A stretch of DNA of 14,502 nucleotides from CAYQDR01 sp964416315 (GTDB lineage Bacteria > Methylomirabilota > Methylomirabilia > Rokubacteriales > DASRDR01), in NCBI GenBank assembly GCA_964416315.1, contig CAYQDR010000121.1, forward strand, positions 1 through 14,502, given 5' to 3'. The position numbers were made by a program, and so were the translations under genes. The notes below the pieces were generated by a model. It saw only the letters and a program-made list of their open reading frames with translations, was not told the origin of the DNA and did no database searches. Every line of letters starts with the position of its first letter. Positions within the stretch are counted from its first letter, which is position 1. Below, piece by piece: positions 1-7,232 of this stretch.

Positions 1-254
1 GGCGCGGCCGGTGGCACGACGGGGGGCGCCGCGACCGCCGGGGCCGGGGCGGGTGCCTCCGCGACGGAGGCCGGCGCCTCGGCGGCCCGCGCGTCGGACA
101 CCGCGCGCGCCCCCTCCAGGGTTTTCAGGCGCGCCTCGAGGCGGCGGACCCGGCTGCGGACGTCCAGGGCGAGAATCAGGGCGACGATCGCCGCGACCGG
201 GATCGCGAGGGCCAGCAGGATCCAGAGCCCGATGAAGGCGGCCACGGGGGGCAT
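1..254 (-). CDS. DUF2339-like membrane protein, N-terminal fragment
   Basis: The frame is open from an ATG at 254 down to the left window edge, giving 84 residues of a longer protein. It starts with one strongly hydrophobic segment (about residues 5-29, rich in Ala, Leu, Ile and Val). A short charged stretch with coiled-coil character follows (VRSRVRRLEARLKTLEG, about 32-48), then an Ala/Pro-rich low-complexity linker. A membrane anchor, short coiled coil and AP-rich linker is the usual opening of predicted multi-pass DUF2339 proteins, whose function is unknown. The domain itself would lie outside the window, so the family call is an inference. The ATG is only 6 bases past the MFS stop codon, so the two genes are probably co-transcribed. 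No strong ribosome site is visible. Confidence 0.6.
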   Translation of the reverse strand, partial: MPPVAAFIGLWILLALAIPVAAIVALILALDVRSRVRRLEARLKTLEGARAVSDARAAEAPASVAEAPAPAPAVAAPPVVPPAA

Positions 255-260
255 CGTAGC

Positions 261-1502
261 TCAGTCGCCCGGGGCCTGGCGACCCTCGACCGCGCCCGGG
301 CGGGGCTCGACGCGGAGCCACGGCACGAGCAGCCAGCAGGCGGCGGTCGTCGCCGCGCTGATCAGGATCAGCCAGCTGAGGCCCACCCGGTCGTAGAGCC
401 AGCCCCCGAGGGCGGCGGAGCCCGTCGTCCCGAGGTTGTTGACGGACATGAGGGCCGCGAAGAAGGTCCCCTCGGCCCGCGCCGGCACGGCGCGCGCCGC
501 GAGGTCCATCGTCGCGAGGAACGCGACCATGGTCACGAGGCTCACGGTGACGTTCAGGAGGACGGCCGACCACCAGCCGACGAGGCCGTAGTAGGCGAGC
601 GTCCCCGCGACCCCGATCGCGACCGCGGCATTCAGGAGCCGCGGCAGCGGAACGCCCCGGAACCACCGCCCGAACGCCATCGCCCCGCCCATCGAGGCGG
701 CGCTCGCGATCGTCGCGAGGAGGCCGAGCTGGATCTTCGTGATCCCGAGCACGTCCACCATGTAGAACTCGAGCGGCACCCCGAACGACGGGCTGAAGTT
801 CCAGAGGAAGAGGAACGCCGCCGCGCGCCAGAGCGGCCCGGACCTGGCGCCCGCGCGCAGCGCGGCGAGCGTCTCCCGGACGGTCGCGCGGTCGAAGCGG
901 CTCCGCGCCTCCCGGACGGCATAGGCCGAGGCGGCGAAGGAGAGCGCCGGGAAGAGCGCGACCAGGAGGAACGTCCGCGCGTAGGAGACATGGGCCGAGA
1001 GGTACCCCCCGCCGACCCCCGCGATGACGCTGGCGGCGTAGATCGCGCTCCACTGGATCGACTGGAACCGGCCGGTGAGCCCGCGGGGCTTTCCCTCCTC
1101 CACCATGACGGCGTCGCAGAGGACGTCGGTGAAGGCCAGGCCCAGCCCCGTGAGGGCGAGGATCGCGAGCGTGAGCCCGTAGGGGTACGTCGACAGGAGC
1201 GCGAGGACGAGCCACCCGGCCGTGGCCATCGCCGTCGTCGTGAGGAGGTAGGAGCGGCGACGGAAGCCGAGGAAGGGGACGAGGTCGGAGAGGAGGCCGT
1301 AGAGGGGCTTGACGGTCCACGCGATCCCGACGAGCGCGAGGAAGGTCGCGGTCTCGGCGGCGCCGAGGCGGAGCTCGTCCTTGAGGAGGAAGAAGATCGG
1401 CTGGGCGGCGAGCCCCGCCTTGGGCTCGGCGAAGCCCTGGACGAAGTAGACGGCGGCGAAGAAGACCGCGAGCCGCCGGAGCTCCGCGGGTTGGGGTTGC
1501 GT
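261..1502 (-). CDS. MFS transporter, BT1/folate-biopterin-transporter-like
   Basis: An integral inner-membrane transporter of about 413 residues, the normal MFS length for 12 helices. A first helix (AVFFAAVYFVQGF) is followed by WTVKPLYGLLSDLVPFLGFR, the MFS loop 2-3 region, and by FTDVLCDAVMVEEGKPRG, which matches the D-x-x-x-D-A-x-x-V-E signature of BT1 carriers. Further hydrophobic segments continue to the C-terminus. The substrate is unknown. The first canonical start is the ATG at 1229, which would remove about 90 residues including the first helices. Upstream of it the homologous frame stays open to the TAG stop of the aldolase (1508-1506), which lies in the same frame, with no ATG, GTG or TTG. 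I place the start at the ACG at 1502 because an AGGGG stretch sits 8 bases before it. That implies a rare start codon, a mutated start or a sequence error. It follows the aldolase gene with no real gap and precedes the DUF2339-like gene by 6 bases. Confidence 0.8.
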   Translation of the reverse strand, partial: TQPQPAELRRLAVFFAAVYFVQGFAEPKAGLAAQPIFFLLKDELRLGAAETATFLALVGIAWTVKPLYGLLSDLVPFLGFRRRSYLLTTTAMATAGWLVLALLSTYPYGLTLAILALTGLGLAFTDVLCDAVMVEEGKPRGLTGRFQSIQWSAIYAASVIAGVGGGYLSAHVSYARTFLLVALFPALSFAASAYAVREARSRFDRATVRETLAALRAGARSGPLWRAAAFLFLWNFSPSFGVPLEFYMVDVLGITKIQLGLLATIASAASMGGAMAFGRWFRGVPLPRLLNAAVAIGVAGTLAYYGLVGWWSAVLLNVTVSLVTMVAFLATMDLAARAVPARAEGTFFAALMSVNNLGTTGSAALGGWLYDRVGLSWLILISAATTAACWLLVPWLRVEPRPGAVEGRQAPGD

Positions 1503-1505
1503 CGG

Positions 1506-2255
1506 CTATGCCCCTGACCGGCGCTCCCACCGGGCCAGGCTTCGCAGGAGGTAGGCCCAGCGGCTCGCCAGGTTGTCCGCGTGGTAGATGCGCGACCGCT
1601 TCACCAGCGCCTCCTCGTCGGCGGTCCAGTGCCGCGGGACCCCGCCGGGCAGCCGGAGCTGGGCCCCCGCCGCCTTGTCCAGCAAGAGCGCGTTCACCGT
1701 GGCTTCCTCGATGGTGGCCCCCGTCGTCACGATCCCGTGGCTCACCAGGAAGAGCGCCGGCCGGGTCCCCAGCGCCCGGGCCACCGCCCGGCCGCGCTCC
1801 TGGGTGACGATGAGGTCGGTCGTCTCGTCGAAGCGCGGGACGTCGGGCGGCACGAAGTTGGTCGCTTCGTGAGTGATCGGTCGCAGCGGAACGCCGAGCG
1901 AGGCGAAGACGGCGGAGGGAACAGGGTGCGTATGGACCACCGCGCCCACCTCCGGGCGGGCCCGGAAGATCTCGCTGTGAATGAACACCTCGCTGTGCCG
2001 GGGGCGCGTGCCCCGGACGACCCGCCCCTCCACGTCCACCAGGATCATGTCGCCGGGCGCGACCTCCTCGAGCCCCAGCCCTGCCGGCTTCATCCAGAAC
2101 GTATCCGCCCCGGGGAGACGGACCGTCGCGTGCCCCCACACCGCGTCGCCCTGCCCCTCCATGGCGAGGATGTGACAGGCGTCCGCCAGCCGGCGCGTGA
2201 GGCTCGCATCGCGCGCCCCGGCGGCCGCCCGTGACCGGCTCGGCTTCGTACTCAT
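1506..2255 (-). CDS. class II aldolase/adducin family protein
   Basis: A 249-residue cytoplasmic protein of the metal-dependent class II aldolase/adducin fold (fuculose- or ribulose-phosphate aldolase type). The phosphate-loop-like GHATVRLPG (about 41-49) and KPAGLGLEE come first. SEVFIHSEIFRARPEVGAVV follows, with the likely catalytic Glu89. Then come the zinc ligands in VVHTHP (His108, His110) and the third ligand in VSHGIVTTG (His173). All metal ligands are present, so it is probably active. Family members cleave or decarboxylate sugar-like or hydroxy-acid substrates; the substrate here cannot be named. The ATG at 2255 is preceded by GAGGGG about 9 bases upstream, which supports the start. 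It lies about 100 bases downstream of the ABC ATPase and directly before the MFS gene, so it may act on a compound one of these transporters moves. Confidence 0.9.
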   Translation of the reverse strand: MSTKPSRSRAAAGARDASLTRRLADACHILAMEGQGDAVWGHATVRLPGADTFWMKPAGLGLEEVAPGDMILVDVEGRVVRGTRPRHSEVFIHSEIFRARPEVGAVVHTHPVPSAVFASLGVPLRPITHEATNFVPPDVPRFDETTDLIVTQERGRAVARALGTRPALFLVSHGIVTTGATIEEATVNALLLDKAAGAQLRLPGGVPRHWTADEEALVKRSRIYHADNLASRWAYLLRSLARWERRSGA

Positions 2256-2311
2256 GGCTGCGCCCCTCAGGTCCGGAAGGTGTCGAGGTCCTCGGGCACT
2301 CGCTCGTCGGC

Positions 2312-2330
2312 GGGGGCCTCGACGGCCCCC
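2312..2330. terminator. GC-only stem-loop between ABC ATPase and aldolase genes
   Basis: GGGGGCC (2312-2318) and GGCCCCC (2324-2330) form a perfect 7-bp stem with the loop TCGAC. It sits in the 103-base gap between the ATPase stop and the aldolase start. No T-run follows on either strand, so it is at best a weak terminator. It could instead be a transcript-stability or attenuation hairpin. In DNA this GC-rich, chance stems of this length do occur. Confidence 0.3.
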
Positions 2331-2358
2331 CGAAGCCTCACGGGGGGCCCGGACGGCG

Positions 2359-3135
2359 TCAGCCCGTCAGACCCAGCAGGGCCCAGACCGTCCGCTTGAT
2401 CTCGGCGAAGGCAGGGGAGAGTCGGACCTCCAGGGCCCGCGGCCGCGGCAGGTCCACCTTCACGTCGGCCTTGATCCGGCCCGGCCGGGGCGAGAGGACC
2501 ACGATGCGGTCGGCCAGGTGGATGGCCTCCTCCACGTCGTGGGTGACCATGAGGACGGTCGTGCGTCGCGCCTCCCAGAGGCGATGGAGCTCGTCCTGCA
2601 TGCGGGCGCGGGTCTGGGCGTCGAGCGACCCGAACGGCTCGTCCAGCAGCAGGACGGACGGGTCGGTCGCCAGCACCCGCGCCACCTCCACCATCTTCGA
2701 CATCCCCGACGAGAGCTCCTTCGGGTACGCGTCCGGGTAGCCCTCGAGCTCGATCAGCGCCAGCAGCTCCCGCACCTTCGCCAGGCGGACGGGCGGCGGC
2801 GTGCCGCGCGCCAGCAGCCCGAACTCGAGGTTCTCGCGCACCGTCATCCAGGGGAAGATCGCCTCCTCCTGGAAGACGTACCCCCGTTCCGGGTGGGGCC
2901 CGGTCACCGGGCGGCCGTCGTGGAGGACCGTGCCCGCCGTCGGGCGGAGGAACCCGGCCACGAGCCGCAGGAGCGTCGTCTTGCCGCAGCCCACCGGGCC
3001 CACGATGGCCACGAACTCGTTGTCGTGGACGTCGAGGCTCACGCCGGCCAGGGCGTGGGTGGGGATCCGCCCGGGGTAGGTGTAGGCGAGGTCGGTGACC
3101 CGGAGCCGCGCCGGGGGGAGGTCAGCGGTCGTCAT
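2359..3135 (-). CDS. ABC transporter ATP-binding protein (SsuB/TauB/NrtD-like)
   Basis: A 258-residue cytoplasmic ATPase that would power the two adjacent permeases. Walker A is GPVGCGKT (46-53), the Q-loop is VFQEEAIFPWMTV (Q89), Walker B is VLLLDE (161-166) with a D-loop GSLD, and the H-loop is THD (His199). The Q-loop and FPWMTV wording are typical of taurine, sulfonate, nitrate and thiamine-precursor importers. The ABC signature reads LSSGM (141-145) instead of the usual LSGGM/Q, so its first Gly is Ser, followed by SKMVEVARVLA instead of the usual basic run. The ATG at 3135 overlaps the end of the permease frame by 14 bases, indicating translational coupling. The substrate is not identifiable from the ATPase. 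Confidence 0.93.
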   Translation of the reverse strand: MTTADLPPARLRVTDLAYTYPGRIPTHALAGVSLDVHDNEFVAIVGPVGCGKTTLLRLVAGFLRPTAGTVLHDGRPVTGPHPERGYVFQEEAIFPWMTVRENLEFGLLARGTPPPVRLAKVRELLALIELEGYPDAYPKELSSGMSKMVEVARVLATDPSVLLLDEPFGSLDAQTRARMQDELHRLWEARRTTVLMVTHDVEEAIHLADRIVVLSPRPGRIKADVKVDLPRPRALEVRLSPAFAEIKRTVWALLGLTG

Positions 3136-3922
3136 GGCGCCTCCGCATCCAGCGCGTGGCCCGATGGTAGGCGGCGAGCACCAGCGCGTCGGAGACGAGC
3201 ACCAGGGCCCCGATGGTCGCGAGGGCGATCACGATGGAGGGCACCCGCGGGTACACGCTCGAGAGCGTCAGGAGGTAGCCGAGGCTCGGCATCTCCGGCG
3301 CGATCATCTCGGCGACCACCAGGGTGACCCACGCGAGGGCCACGGCGATCCGCAGGCTCGTCACCAGGTGCGGCAGCGCAGCCGGCAGCACGACGCGCCG
3401 GCGGACCAGCCGGGGCGGCGCGCCGAGGGCCGCCGCGGCGTCGAGGTAGAGCGGCGGCACCGCGCGCGCGCCGTCGAACGCGCCTTGCTGGGTGACGATG
3501 GCGACCGCCGTCGCGATGAGGAGGACCTTCGACGCCTCGCCGGCGCCGAACCAGAGCACGTAGAGCGGCAAGAGCGCGAAGGCGGGCGTGAACCGGAAAA
3601 AGGCCACCCAGGGCTCGGCGAGGTACTCGAGCCGCCTCGCGCGCGCCATGGCGAGGCCGAGAGCGACGCCCGCGAGCGTCCCCAGCAGGACCCCGGCGAG
3701 CAGGCGCGCGCCGCTCACGACGAGACTGCCCTGGAGGATCTCGGCGCGCACGAGGAAGACGGCCTCTTCGGCGAGCGAGGCGTACCGGGGCAGCAGCTCC
3801 ACGTCCTCCACGTAGTGCGTGCCCTGCCAGATCCGCCGCGGGAGCAGGGGCCCGGCCAGCTCGGCGACGAGGCCGTAGACGAGGGCGAGGACCGCGAAGG
3901 AGACGACGGCGCGCCTCACCAT
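3122..3922 (-). CDS. ABC transporter permease (BPD_transp_1)
   Basis: A 266-residue multi-pass inner-membrane subunit. It has a first helix near residues 6-24 and further hydrophobic segments around GVLLGTLAGVALGLAMA, FFRFTPAFALLPLYVLWFGA, VLLIATAVAIVTQ, AVALAWVTLVVAEMI and ALATIGALVLVSDALVLAA. The cytoplasmic EAA coupling loop is DAAAALGAPPRLVRRRVVLP, with the conserved Ala-x-x-Leu-Gly-Ala pattern that docks on the ATPase. Length and order match taurine/nitrate/sulfonate-type permeases. I chose the ATG at 3922 because the upstream permease stops at 3916, giving a 7-base ATGGTGA overlap. Longer starts would run far into the upstream gene in another frame. Its own end overlaps the ATPase start. 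Confidence 0.9.
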   Translation of the reverse strand: MVRRAVVSFAVLALVYGLVAELAGPLLPRRIWQGTHYVEDVELLPRYASLAEEAVFLVRAEILQGSLVVSGARLLAGVLLGTLAGVALGLAMARARRLEYLAEPWVAFFRFTPAFALLPLYVLWFGAGEASKVLLIATAVAIVTQQGAFDGARAVPPLYLDAAAALGAPPRLVRRRVVLPAALPHLVTSLRIAVALAWVTLVVAEMIAPEMPSLGYLLTLSSVYPRVPSIVIALATIGALVLVSDALVLAAYHRATRWMRRRHDDR

Positions 3923-4764
3923 CGCGGCCGCCCCCTGGTCCAGGCGGTCAGGCGGTTGGCGGCCGCCCGGGCCGCCCGGTCCATCAGCCAGCCGACCGTG
4001 GCCAGCGCGACGATCGCGACGATCACCACCGCGGGGTCCACGCCCACCGTGTGTCGCGACGACCAGAGCCCGCCGCCGACGACGAGACGACCCACGCCGT
4101 CGCCCGCCATCAGCATCTCGGCGCCGACCGTGGTCATCCAGGCGACGACGACGGCATACCGCAGCCCGGAGAGCATCGCGGGGCTCACGGCCGGGAGCAC
4201 GACCCGGGACAGGAGCAGGCCCGGGCCCGCCCCCAGCGCGCGGGCCGCCCGCACATACACGTCGGCCACGTCGCGGGTGCCGTGGTACGTGGGGATCACG
4301 ACGGTGGTCAGCACGGCGTAGACGACGGGCACGAGGAGGTGCGCCTCGCCGTGGCCGAGCCACAGCATGAGGTACGTGATGAGCGCGAGCGGGGGAATCG
4401 AGCGGACCAGGACGTAGACCGGGTGGAGGTAGGCGTCGAGCGCGGGCCGCCAGCCCATGGCGAACCCCAGGAGGACGCCCAGGGCGCCGCCGACGCCCAC
4501 CCCGAACAGGACGCGCCCCGTGCTGACCGCCAGTGCGCCCGGCAGCGTTGCCTGCTCGTGGAGGAGGAAGCCCAGGTGGTCGGCCGGATGGGGGTGTCCC
4601 GCGCCCGCGGCGGGGGCCCGGCCGGTGACCAGGCTCGCGAAGGTGGTGGCGAGGGCGGTCGTGGGCGGGAGCACCCCGGGACGCCCGTACGCGGTCGCGG
4701 CCACCGTGTAGAGCGCGAGCAGCGCCAGAACCGAGGCGAGGCCGAAGATCAGGCGCTGCGGCAT
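3916..4764 (-). CDS. ABC transporter permease (second, BPD_transp_1)
   Basis: A 282-residue inner-membrane permease, first gene of the ABC cluster. The signal-anchor-like helix LIFGLASVLALLALYTVAA opens the protein. Later segments include GVGVGGALGVLLGFAMGW, LVRSIPPLALITYLMLWLG, LLVPVVYAVLTTVVIPTYHG and VVIVAIVALATVGWLMD. The EAA loop is VRAARALGAGPGLLLSRVVLP. It differs enough from the neighbouring permease to suggest a heterodimeric channel. Start choice: the ATG at 4764 has GGAG 8 bases upstream; an ATG at 4830 would add 22 polar residues and has no visible ribosome site. The 174 bases before it, up to the FHA gene, hold no substrate-binding-protein gene and no promoter I would trust. Confidence 0.88.
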   Translation of the reverse strand: MPQRLIFGLASVLALLALYTVAATAYGRPGVLPPTTALATTFASLVTGRAPAAGAGHPHPADHLGFLLHEQATLPGALAVSTGRVLFGVGVGGALGVLLGFAMGWRPALDAYLHPVYVLVRSIPPLALITYLMLWLGHGEAHLLVPVVYAVLTTVVIPTYHGTRDVADVYVRAARALGAGPGLLLSRVVLPAVSPAMLSGLRYAVVVAWMTTVGAEMLMAGDGVGRLVVGGGLWSSRHTVGVDPAVVIVAIVALATVGWLMDRAARAAANRLTAWTRGRPRW

Positions 4765-4938
4765 TCCAGGGGCTCCAGAGTCCACGGTACCGGCGCGGGT
4801 GCACGGCTGCCCATCCGTCGTTTGCCTCATTTTCGACGGGCAGAAGGGATTACGGCCGACGGACCCGGGGGTCGGCGAGCCGGCGATAGTCGGGCGACGC
4901 GCTCGGTTGGGGGCGCTTGCGGCCTCAGCCTGGGCGGC

Positions 4939-5649
4939 TCAGCGGACCTCGTCGAGGAAGGTCAGCCGGACCTCGCCGATCTCGATCCGGTCCCCGCCCT
5001 TGAGCGCGGCCTGCGTGGTCACCTTGCCGTTGACCTTCATCCAGGGGAAGCCGAACCACCCGGCGAGGTTGCGCACTTCGAAGCCGTGGCGACCCCGGGA
5101 GAACAGGAGCCCTTTCCGCGGGCCGAAGACCGGCAGCTGGAGGTCGCTGCCCGCGGAGCGTCCCACCACGGTCGAGTCACCCTTGATGTAGTAGGTGCCG
5201 CGCATCCCCGGCGTCTCCCAGTCGATCTGCGCCTGACGCTTGGTGGCAATGGCCTGCTGGAGACGCTCCAGTTCGGCCGTGCTCAGATGGTACGTGCCGG
5301 GGGGGCGGGCAGTACCCGGGGTCGGCGCGACCGTGGCCGCGAGCAGCGGCTCGCTGAACTCCCGCTCGAAGAACAGGGAGAACTTGCCGAACGAGATCTC
5401 GTCGCCCGCCTTGAGCATCCTTGGCTCCTGGGGCAGGCGCTCGCCGTTCAGGAAGGTCCCGTTGCTGGAACCCAGGTCCCGCACGGACCAGCCCTTGCGC
5501 TCCTGGCGGATCTCGGCCTGTTGCCGCGAGACCGAGACGTTGTCGATCACGATCTCCATGCCTTCGACTCGGCCGATCTGGATGACCGGCCGGTTCATCT
5601 CGTAGACCTCCACCGGTGTGCGCTCGATGACCAGGGTCAGTTTCGGCAT
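4939..5649 (-). CDS. protein with two FHA domains
   Basis: A 236-residue soluble phosphothreonine reader. FHA domain 1 (about 5-95) is canonical: IGR (25-27), VSRQQAEI (39-47) and DLGSSNGTFLNG (58-69), the loop residues that contact phosphothreonine. A Pro/Thr-rich linker and a short charged helix follow (AELERLQQAIATKRQAQ). A second FHA-like fold (about 150-234) has VVGRSAGSDL, then FEVRNLAGWFGFPWMKVNGK, LKGGDRIEIGEVRLTFL. It keeps the GR and the final strands but lacks the S-x-x-H and SSNGT-like motifs, so it probably does not bind phosphothreonine in the usual way. It lies 36 bases downstream of the kinase stop, with GAGGA about 8 bases before its ATG, so it is almost certainly co-transcribed with the kinase and a likely partner or substrate. 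Confidence 0.9.
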   Translation of the reverse strand: MPKLTLVIERTPVEVYEMNRPVIQIGRVEGMEIVIDNVSVSRQQAEIRQERKGWSVRDLGSSNGTFLNGERLPQEPRMLKAGDEISFGKFSLFFEREFSEPLLAATVAPTPGTARPPGTYHLSTAELERLQQAIATKRQAQIDWETPGMRGTYYIKGDSTVVGRSAGSDLQLPVFGPRKGLLFSRGRHGFEVRNLAGWFGFPWMKVNGKVTTQAALKGGDRIEIGEVRLTFLDEVR

Positions 5650-5685
5650 GAACGGTTCCTCACGGCGCGGCCCGCGGCGCCGGGG

Positions 5686-7131
5686 TCAGTCATCGGGTCC
5701 GCCCTTCTTGCCCTTCCTGGGCGTTGTCTCGCGGGGCTTCTCGGGCACCAGGTCCCGCAGCCTTTCTGGGGCCACCTCCCGGAGCTTCTCGCGCGCGGTG
5801 TCGAGGAGCCGGTCGCGCGTCTTTTCGAACAACTGGCCCAGCGGCGCGTCGCCGCCGTCGTCCCCGAAGTGGTAGGTGACCTGCAGGGTCTGGCCCTCCC
5901 GCACCGTCTCCGACAGCTCCTTCTTGCGAGCGCCGCGCTGGAGGGTGATCAGCCGCTCGCCCGCCGGGACGCCCGTGAGCACCAGGGGCAGGTCCCCCGT
6001 CCGCCCCTTGGGCACCCCGTCCAGGAACACCTCGACCGACGGATCGGTCGTGACGACGATGGCGCCGGCCACGACTCCGGCGCGCGTGCCGGCCTGGCCC
6101 CTCGCAATCGGCCCCGCCGCGGCTCCGGCCCCAGCCGTGGGCGCCGTCTCGTCGGGGGACTGCCGGCCCCAGAACGCCCACGCGCCGATGCCGACCACCA
6201 CCAGGAGGCCGGCCGCGAGCAGGGCGGCGCGCGGGAGCCTGCGCACTCGCTTCGGACCGGGTCCCGCGGGGACCAGTCGTACCGTCTCGGCGGCGTCGGC
6301 CGCCTCCCAGGCCTCCCGGAGGGCCTGCGCGAGCTCGCGCGCGGTCGCGTAGCGCTGGTCGGGCTCCTTGGCCATGACCCGCGCGGTGACGCGCTCCAGC
6401 CAGACGGGCACGCTCGGGTTCCGCTGCCGCAGGGGAGGAGGATCCACCTGCACGACCTGGTACAGGGTCGCCGTGAGATCGTCGCTCTGAAACGGGTTGA
6501 CGCCGGTCAGGGCCTCGTAGAGCACCACGCCGAGCGAGAACAGGTCGCTGCGCCCGTCGGGAACGCGTCCGCGCAACTGCTCGGGGGACATGTAGGCCGG
6601 GGTGCCGACGACCACGCCCGTTCGGGTGACGCTGCTGCCCGCGATTCGGGCGATCCCGAAGTCGCTGACCTTCGCCACCCCGTTCGCGGTGACGATGACG
6701 TTGGCGGGCTTGATGTCACGGTGGACCACCGCGTTCGCGTGGGCGTAGTCGAGCGCGCCGCACACCTGCGCGACCAGGTCGACGACCCGCTCGGTGCTGA
6801 GCGGACCCGAAGTCCGGATGAGCTCGGCCAGGGTTCGGCCTTTCAGATACTCCATCACGATGTAGGGGATCTCGTCGATCTCGACGACGTCGTGAATGAT
6901 CACGATATTGGGATGGTTGAGGCGTCCGGCCGCCTTGGCTTCCTGATAGAACCGCTTTTTGAGGTCGGCGTACTCTTCGGGGGGAAGGCCGAGGTCGCGC
7001 CGAAGGGTCTTGATGGCGACGACGCGCTCGAGCTGAGGGTCGCGGGCCTCGTAGACGACCCCCATGGCGCCCTGCCCCAGGTCGGCCAGGATCTCGTAGC
7101 GTCCGATCCGCTGCAGCGCGCCTTCAGTCAT
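5686..7131 (-). CDS. membrane Ser/Thr protein kinase with PEGA domain
   Basis: A Hanks-type kinase, 481 residues from the ATG chosen here. Using numbering from the in-frame GTG three codons upstream: glycine loop GQGAMG (22-27), catalytic Lys44 (VAIK), Glu67, HRD 140-142 with Asn147, DFG 160-162 and SPE 185-187. The kinase core is therefore complete. A basic juxtamembrane stretch (PKRVRRLPR) precedes one transmembrane helix (about 305-324). The outer part has an Ala/Gly/Pro linker, a PEGA domain (about 360-426, VEVFLDGVPKGRTGDLPLVL) and a charged, Arg/Lys/Glu-rich tail that may bind wall polymers. The ATG at 7131 is preferred because AGGA lies 10 bases upstream, while the GTG at 7140 is almost on top of that site. 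The FHA gene follows directly. Targets are unknown. Confidence 0.93.
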   Translation of the reverse strand: MTEGALQRIGRYEILADLGQGAMGVVYEARDPQLERVVAIKTLRRDLGLPPEEYADLKKRFYQEAKAAGRLNHPNIVIIHDVVEIDEIPYIVMEYLKGRTLAELIRTSGPLSTERVVDLVAQVCGALDYAHANAVVHRDIKPANVIVTANGVAKVSDFGIARIAGSSVTRTGVVVGTPAYMSPEQLRGRVPDGRSDLFSLGVVLYEALTGVNPFQSDDLTATLYQVVQVDPPPLRQRNPSVPVWLERVTARVMAKEPDQRYATARELAQALREAWEAADAAETVRLVPAGPGPKRVRRLPRAALLAAGLLVVVGIGAWAFWGRQSPDETAPTAGAGAAAGPIARGQAGTRAGVVAGAIVVTTDPSVEVFLDGVPKGRTGDLPLVLTGVPAGERLITLQRGARKKELSETVREGQTLQVTYHFGDDGGDAPLGQLFEKTRDRLLDTAREKLREVAPERLRDLVPEKPRETTPRKGKKGGPDD

Positions 7132-7184
7132 TCGGACCACTTCCTAAAGAGTCGCCGCCCGACCGGCTTGGGCACTGCCCCAGT

Positions 7185-7193
7185 AAGATAGCA
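7185..7193 (-). promoter_or_regulatory. possible extended -10 promoter for kinase-FHA genes
   Basis: On the minus strand the sequence reads TGCTATCTT: TG, one base, then a hexamer four of six matching TATAAT. It lies about 55 bases before the kinase ATG, in the 101-base gap after the amidase stop. It is one of the few AT-rich spots in the area. No convincing -35 is seen, which extended -10 promoters do not strictly need. The assignment rests on this motif alone. Confidence 0.35.
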
Positions 7194-7232
7194 CAGCCGT
7201 CCCGGGGCGAGCCAGGCTTGGCGGATCGGCGC

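Noticed and set aside
1506..1508. Programmed readthrough of the aldolase TAG into the MFS frame
   Set aside because: Possible because both are in one frame, but both proteins are complete families on their own and no recoding signal is seen. A lost or rare start is simpler.
3095..4321. A plus-strand open frame of 408 codons antisense to the ABC permeases
   Set aside because: It has low-complexity, highly charged composition and lies opposite to clear permease motifs and operon overlaps.
4765..4938. A promoter or terminator between the FHA and permease genes
   Set aside because: Only weak hexamers (TAATCC, TATCGC on the minus strand) without matching -35 boxes, and no T-run hairpin.
4051..7191. 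A plus-strand open frame of 1046 codons antisense to the permease, FHA and kinase genes
   Set aside because: The translation is Arg/Gly/Ala/Glu/His-rich with no domain, and it spans several well-supported opposite-strand genes. In DNA of this GC content, antisense frames stay open by chance.
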